From Bacteroidales bacterium (GTDB lineage Bacteria; Bacteroidota; Bacteroidia; Bacteroidales; Muribaculaceae): a DNA stretch of 7,099 nucleotides. The stretch is taken from NCBI GenBank assembly GCA_019415705.1, contig DXYS01000068.1:1-7099 (forward strand), in the 5' to 3' direction. This document shows, piece by piece, positions 1 through 5,071 of the stretch; positions within the stretch are counted from its first letter, which is position 1; each line of letters opens with the position of its first letter. A program made the position numbers and the translations under genes. A model generated the notes under the pieces. That model was not told the DNA's origin. It ran no database searches and saw only the letters and a list, made by a program, of their open reading frames with translations.

Positions 1-57
1 AAATCACGTCTATCTATTGATTTTCAGTATTATAAATACCACACATCAAAACATCGT

Positions 58-149
58 ATGATGCGTCACATTTTTGTTTTGTTGATGTTGAAGTCAGCCT
101 TACGGATAAAAAGATTCATGATATAGGTGCAATTCGATGGGATGGAGGA
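58..149 (+). other. Displaced 5' end of the giant helicase gene (probable frameshift at T5)
   Basis: The frame of the large gene is open back to 36, just after an in-frame TAA at 33-35. It encodes FCFVDVEV and then DIGAIRWDGG, which is the ExoI motif of a DnaQ-like exonuclease (Asp and Glu codons at 84-86 and 90-92). The protein therefore begins before 150, yet no ATG, GTG or TTG lies in frame between 36 and 149. Tandem ATGs at 58 and 61 are in another frame, which stops at 124-126. Adding one T to the T5 run at 71-75 joins them and gives MMRHIFCFVDVEV, a plausible N-terminus placing the motif about ten residues in. GTG 150 has a GGAGG directly against it, too close to serve as a ribosome binding site, and starting there would remove the catalytic DxE. 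A non-standard start at ATA 36 or ATC 45 is the alternative. No Shine-Dalgarno or Bacteroidetes -7 box (TAnnTTTG) is evident upstream. Confidence 0.65.
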
Positions 150-3100
150 GTGTTTCATTCCGCAAACAAACGAGATTTGATGACTTTTTTAGGGAAGAAT
201 GTGGATTTTGTTTGTGGACATAACATCATTAGGCATGATGCCAAGTACCTGTTTGAAGGTGATCTAAATGATTTTATGCTCGTAGATACGCTTTTTCTGT
301 CTCCATTACTTTTTCCGGAACGCCCATATCATCATTTGTTGAAAGATGATAAACTAATAAGCGATGAACTTAACAATCCTGTCAATGATTGCGAAAAATC
401 TCATAAGTTGTTAATGGATGAGATATCTCGATGGCGAGAGCTGTCTACTACATTGCAGGTTATTTTTTCTACACTCCTTTACGGGCATGAAGAGTTTAAC
501 GGCTTTTTGACCTTCGTTGGGGCCAAAACTGATTCGAAGATGCCTGTAGTGGAGCTAATAAGGTCAGAGTATAAAGGTCGTATCTGTGAAAATGCTGATC
601 TTGAACTTATGATAAATGAATATCCCTGTGAGCTGGCTTATGCACTTGCTTTGATAAATACTACGGATTATCGTTCTATCACTCCCTCATGGGTTCTTCA
701 TAATTTCCCCAATGTGGAGAATTTGGTGCGTCTCCTCAGACATACAAAATGTAAAGAAAGATGTGAATATTGCAATCAAGAACTTGATATACACGTTAAT
801 CTGAAAAAGTTTTTTGGATTTGATAAGTTCAGAACTTACGAAGGAGAACCGCTGCAAGAGAATGCGGTTGATGCCGCTGTCGGCCGTAAATCATTGTTGG
901 CAATCTTTCCTACGGGCGGTGGCAAATCCCTGACATTCCAGTTGCCGGCCTTGATGGAAGGTCGGTCTGTGCATGGATTGACAGTAGTAATCTCTCCCTT
1001 GCAGTCATTGATGAAAGATCAAGTTGATAATCTTGCAGAAAGAGGAATCACCGATGCTGTAACGATTAACGGTATGCTTGATCCTATCAGTCGTGCCGAG
1101 GCAATACAAAGAGTGATGAACGGAGATGCTTCATTACTCTACATTGCACCTGAGATGCTTAGATCAAAAACCATAGAACGAATATTGTTAGCACGTCATG
1201 TTGTCAGGTTTGTAGTAGATGAAGCACATTGTTTTTCATCATGGGGACAGGACTTCAGGGTAGATTATCTTTATATAGGAAAGTTTATAAGCGAATATCA
1301 GAAAATAAAAAAATGTCGAGAGGCAATACCTGTTTCCTGTTTTACGGCCACTGCAAAACAGAAGGTAGTTCAGGATATATGTGACTATTTTAAAAAGACT
1401 CTTAATCTCGACCTTGAAATTTATGCATCGGCGGCGACTCGTACAAATTTGCGTTATTCGGTGATTCATGCAGATACTGAGGATGATAAGTATATGATGC
1501 TGCGTTCATTGATAGCTGAATCGTCATGTCCTGTCATAGTGTATGTTTCCCGAACTAAACGTACTAAACAATTGGCAGAAAAACTCACGCGAGATGGATT
1601 CAAGGCACTCCCATTTAATGGTAAAATGGATGCTAAAGATAAACAATTTAATCAAGAGGCGTTCATGAATGATAAAGTGCGTATAATGGTGGCTACATCA
1701 GCTTTTGGCATGGGAGTAGATAAAAATGATGTGGGCATCGTGATACATTATGACATTTCGGATTCATTAGAGAACTATGTTCAGGAGGCCGGTCGCGCCG
1801 GTAGGAACCCTCAACTCGAAGCCCGCTGTTTTGTCCTTTACAGCGATGCTGACTTAGATAAACACTTTATCCTTCTAAATCAGACGAAGTTAAGCATCAG
1901 TGAAATTCAACAGGTATGGAAAGTCGTTAAGGACTTAACAAAACAAAGAATGCGGGCATGTTGCTCAGCTTTGGAGATTGCAAGAAAAGCCGGATGGGAT
2001 GATTCAGTATCTGACATTGAGACTCGAGTCAGAACCGCTTTGGGTGCATTGGAACAAGCCGGATACATTGAGCGGGGAAACAATGTGCCACATGTCTATG
2101 CTACAGGAATAACAGTGAAAAACATAGATGAGGCGCGCCGGCGAATTACCGAATCTTTGCTTTTTGAGAATGAAGATGTTGAAAAAGCTGTGCGTATCAT
2201 CAAGTCACTTATATCACAAAAGTATATATCTAAAGCTCAAGATGCAGAAGCTGAATCGCGAATAGATTATTTAGCTGATATTCTTGGAATGAGTAAGAGT
2301 GACGTTGTCTCAAACGTGGTACGAATGCGGCAGGAAGGAATACTTGCGGATACAAAAGATATATCAGCATATTTAAATGATGCCGGAGAGTCGGAAAACA
2401 AATCGAAACGTCTTTTAGAGCGATTCACTAAGCTTGAAAGCTACATTCTCGGGCAAATATCGGATGAAACGTTAAGGATTTCTTATAAGCAACTGAACGA
2501 CAATGCCCAGAAAGAAGGGGTTGAAACGTCTAACGAAAAGGATCTCCGTACACTGCTCTTTTTTCTGACAATAAAAGGTTATACTCGTAAGAAAGAGGAT
2601 GCTTCACATAATATTGAATTGACCAGACAGGCAGATTTCGAATCAATACTTAAACGTTTTAACAGACGTTCAGAAATATGTCAGTTTACAATTGGATGGC
2701 TATACAGACTGACTTCATCCGACTCCCCGGAAACCTCTAATAACAATGGAATTCAGTTCTCTGTCGTGGATTTGTTGAATGATTTGAAGGCTAACGGGGA
2801 AACCTTGTTCGGATCGATGCAAAATGTACAGTTGGAAGAAGTAGAGGAGGCATTGCTTTATTTGTCAAAGATAGGCGCTTTAAAGCTCGAAGGCGGATTT
2901 CTCGTACTATATAATGCCATGGATATTCGTCGAATCAAAGACAGTCGATTGTGGTATAAGCAAGAAGACTATCGTATGCTTAGTGAGTTCTATCGACAGA
3001 AGATTCAGCAGGTGCATATTGTGGGGGAATATGCAAATCTGATGGTAAGAGACTATAATGCGGCACTGCAATATGTGCAAGATTACTTCCAAATGGATTA

Positions 3101-4883
3101 CCGGAAATTTGTTTCAAAATATTTTAAAGGCGAGCGACTACAGGAAATAGAGCGTAATGTTACTCCTGAAAAATATAAGCATATTTTTGGCGCATTATCT
3201 GCGAAGCAAATGGAGATTATCTCTGAAAAGGAATCTCGATGTATAGTTGTGGCGGCAGGACCCGGAAGTGGAAAAACACGAGTTTTAGTTCATAAACTTG
3301 CATCACTGCTTTTGCTCGAAGATGTTAAGCACGAACAATTGCTGATGCTTACTTTTTCTCGTGCGGCAGCCATAGAGTTTAAACAAAGATTGTTGGAGCT
3401 TATTGGAAATGCGGCCCATTTTGTCGAGATAAAGACGTTTCATTCTTATTGCTTCGATTTGTTGGGCAAGATTGGCAACCTTGATGATGCCAAGGATGTG
3501 GTTGCGCGAGCGGCGCAGATGATTGGCAACGGGGAAGTAGAGCCGAATCGTATTGCCAAAACAGTTCTTGTAATTGACGAGGCACAGGATATGAGCGAAG
3601 AGGAGTATGCTTTAATACATGCATTGATGACGGTAAATGAAGATATGCGCGTTATTGTCGTTGGCGATGATGATCAGAATATTTTTGAATTCCGCGGATC
3701 AGATTCTCGTTTCATGTCTCAGCTTCTGGAGAAACCGGGAACAAGATTCATTGAAATGACAGAAAATTATCGGAGCGCAAAACATGTAGTTGATTTTGCA
3801 AATGCTTTTGTAAAAGGAATCCCCGGCCGTATAAAACATTCTCCTATTGTTTCAATGAATCATAAGGAAGGTTTTGTATATATCCGCCATCATGTTTCTC
3901 ATTTGATGTATCAGCCACTTGTCGAAGATTTGCTTGCCCATAAAGGAAATGGCACTATATGCGTGCTGACACAAACCAATGAGGAGGCGGCCATTCTTGT
4001 GGCATTATTGCGTAAAAACGGATTGAGGAGCAAGCTTGTGCAGAGTATGGACGGATTCCGTTTTTGGAATATGGCTGAAGTACGTATGTTCCTCAAGCAG
4101 ATAAATAGTGAAAACTATTCTCCAATAATTTCTGAAAATGCATGGGAAGAGGCAAAACAAAAGACATTTGCTATGTATGCCAATTCTTCAAGCCTTCCTT
4201 ATCTACAACGATGTTTATTGTTGTTCGAAAAAACTAATAAAGCTAAATATCACACAGATTTAAAGGAATTTATCTTTGAATCGTCAATAGAAGATTTTTG
4301 CGACCTATCAGGAGCTGATGTTGTAGTTTCTACTATTCATAAAGCTAAAGGCCGTGAGTTTGACGATGTCTTTATGCTGATCACTAACCCTCAGCGTGTC
4401 ATAAATGAAACTTTGCGCAGATATTATGTGGGCGCGACTCGAGCAAAAGAGCGTTTGTTTATTCATACAAATTCCTTTCTTTTTGACAAAATGCCTGCTG
4501 ATGAGCATTTGGTCTGCACGACTGAGTATGATATGCCGGATGAGATTGTCTTGCAGTTATCTCACAGAGATGTAAATCTTGGATTTTTCAAAATGAGAAA
4601 GAAAGAGATACTTGCGCTCAGAGCGGGTCAGACACTCCGATTTGACAATAATTATTTCTATGATTGTTCCACTGATAAAGTTGAGGCTCAATTGTCTCAG
4701 AAAATGCAGGGAGAAATGCGGTTTTGGTCAGAAAGAGGCTATACAGTAGATTCATCTTCAATTCGTTTTGTTGTGGCATGGCGTCCGAAAGATGCTCCAA
4801 AAGATGAAAAAGAACATGCAGTTTTGCTTATTGATTTAGTGCTTAAAAAGGGGGAATGCAACGGTATCAGATTTGGAGATTAA
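150..4883 (+). CDS. Giant exonuclease-like / RecQ helicase / UvrD-like helicase fusion protein
   Basis: Residues are counted from the GTG at 150 (1577 aa), which is probably not the true start. Residues 1-100 continue a DnaQ-type 3'-5' exonuclease fold whose first motif lies upstream: ExoII-like GHNIIRHD at 23-30, an Asp at 46, and a candidate ExoIII Asp at 80. A CxxxCxxC cluster (201, 205, 208) precedes a RecQ-type SF2 helicase: FPTGGGKS 253-260, DEAH 357-360 followed by the aromatic-rich loop, FTATA 398-402, motif V around 514-535, and QEAGRAGR 545-552. The RecQ zinc-cluster cysteines are absent, but a winged-helix-like segment follows around 620-655. Residues 740-1010 are a mainly helical linker that I cannot assign. 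A UvrD/Rep SF1 helicase follows: AAGPGSGKT 1035-1043, DEAQD 1143-1147, GDDDQNIFEFRG 1172-1183, ENYRS 1205-1209, STIHKAKGREFDD 1394-1406, YVGATRAKERL 1426-1436. The layout matches large Bacteroidetes proteins annotated simply as RecQ-family helicases. It is inferred to unwind and process DNA in repair or defence. No signal peptide or membrane segment is seen, so it should be cytoplasmic. It stands alone, convergent with pnp, and is much AT-richer. Confidence 0.9.
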   Translation: MFHSANKRDLMTFLGKNVDFVCGHNIIRHDAKYLFEGDLNDFMLVDTLFLSPLLFPERPYHHLLKDDKLISDELNNPVNDCEKSHKLLMDEISRWRELSTTLQVIFSTLLYGHEEFNGFLTFVGAKTDSKMPVVELIRSEYKGRICENADLELMINEYPCELAYALALINTTDYRSITPSWVLHNFPNVENLVRLLRHTKCKERCEYCNQELDIHVNLKKFFGFDKFRTYEGEPLQENAVDAAVGRKSLLAIFPTGGGKSLTFQLPALMEGRSVHGLTVVISPLQSLMKDQVDNLAERGITDAVTINGMLDPISRAEAIQRVMNGDASLLYIAPEMLRSKTIERILLARHVVRFVVDEAHCFSSWGQDFRVDYLYIGKFISEYQKIKKCREAIPVSCFTATAKQKVVQDICDYFKKTLNLDLEIYASAATRTNLRYSVIHADTEDDKYMMLRSLIAESSCPVIVYVSRTKRTKQLAEKLTRDGFKALPFNGKMDAKDKQFNQEAFMNDKVRIMVATSAFGMGVDKNDVGIVIHYDISDSLENYVQEAGRAGRNPQLEARCFVLYSDADLDKHFILLNQTKLSISEIQQVWKVVKDLTKQRMRACCSALEIARKAGWDDSVSDIETRVRTALGALEQAGYIERGNNVPHVYATGITVKNIDEARRRITESLLFENEDVEKAVRIIKSLISQKYISKAQDAEAESRIDYLADILGMSKSDVVSNVVRMRQEGILADTKDISAYLNDAGESENKSKRLLERFTKLESYILGQISDETLRISYKQLNDNAQKEGVETSNEKDLRTLLFFLTIKGYTRKKEDASHNIELTRQADFESILKRFNRRSEICQFTIGWLYRLTSSDSPETSNNNGIQFSVVDLLNDLKANGETLFGSMQNVQLEEVEEALLYLSKIGALKLEGGFLVLYNAMDIRRIKDSRLWYKQEDYRMLSEFYRQKIQQVHIVGEYANLMVRDYNAALQYVQDYFQMDYRKFVSKYFKGERLQEIERNVTPEKYKHIFGALSAKQMEIISEKESRCIVVAAGPGSGKTRVLVHKLASLLLLEDVKHEQLLMLTFSRAAAIEFKQRLLELIGNAAHFVEIKTFHSYCFDLLGKIGNLDDAKDVVARAAQMIGNGEVEPNRIAKTVLVIDEAQDMSEEEYALIHALMTVNEDMRVIVVGDDDQNIFEFRGSDSRFMSQLLEKPGTRFIEMTENYRSAKHVVDFANAFVKGIPGRIKHSPIVSMNHKEGFVYIRHHVSHLMYQPLVEDLLAHKGNGTICVLTQTNEEAAILVALLRKNGLRSKLVQSMDGFRFWNMAEVRMFLKQINSENYSPIISENAWEEAKQKTFAMYANSSSLPYLQRCLLLFEKTNKAKYHTDLKEFIFESSIEDFCDLSGADVVVSTIHKAKGREFDDVFMLITNPQRVINETLRRYYVGATRAKERLFIHTNSFLFDKMPADEHLVCTTEYDMPDEIVLQLSHRDVNLGFFKMRKKEILALRAGQTLRFDNNYFYDCSTDKVEAQLSQKMQGEMRFWSERGYTVDSSSIRFVVAWRPKDAPKDEKEHAVLLIDLVLKKGECNGIRFGD

Positions 4884-5009
4884 TCCACATTTTTTGATGT
4901 TATCTCTCATTTATTTTAGCACTAAAAATAAGCGCTTTAATGATTGACTGCTTGTAATTAGGGTGTCTCCATGGGATATGTGGTCAGTCTCGGTCGACAT
5001 TAGCGACTG
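4884..5009. other. Convergent intergenic spacer, AT-rich, no gene seen
   Basis: This lies between the helicase stop and the pnp terminator. The first part is AT-rich and includes a weak imperfect inverted repeat (TTATTTTAG at 4911-4919 against CTAAAAATAA at 4922-4931) that might help end the helicase transcript, but it has no GC stem. Further right, TCAGTC (4984-4989) and GACTGA (5005-5010) form a 6-bp inverted repeat around a 15-base loop. The longest ATG-initiated stretch noted here is a ten-codon run from 4971, with no sign of being a gene. I see no RNA gene or mobile element end. Confidence 0.55.
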
Positions 5010-5047
5010 AATAACAACGGCGCCCGTGAATTTCACGGGCGCCGTTG
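5010..5047 (-). terminator. Rho-independent terminator of pnp
   Basis: A perfect 14-bp, GC-rich stem (5015-5028 pairing with 5034-5047) closes a 5-base loop, beginning 24 bases beyond the pnp stop codon. Read on the minus strand, the stem is followed by TTATT, a short U-rich tail adjoining the final GTTG of the stem. On the plus strand the flanking sequence is less U-rich and the stem is about 130 bases past the helicase stop. It therefore most likely serves pnp, though it could also block read-through from the convergent gene. Confidence 0.8.
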
Positions 5048-5071
5048 GTTATAGATGATGTCGGTTACGAT

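Noticed and set aside
1..57. Promoter upstream of the helicase gene
   Set aside because: No match to the Bacteroidetes TAnnTTTG -7 box or a paired -33 element was found in the short upstream sequence available.
1307..1313. A7 run as a second slippage site
   Set aside because: The frame is intact across it and the flanking protein (between DEAH and FTATA) reads normally, so there is no sign of a frameshift.
1239..4800. Several 60-76 codon minus-strand frames inside the helicase gene
   Set aside because: They have no recognisable motif and lie wholly within a gene whose frame and motifs are certain.
4911..4931. AT-only inverted repeat as a terminator for the helicase gene
   Set aside because: The stem is nearly all A-T with an unpaired extra A and a very small loop, so it is too weak to call.
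4971..5003. Ten-codon ATG frame in the spacer
   Set aside because: It is too short, has no homology signal, and stops immediately before the pnp terminator.
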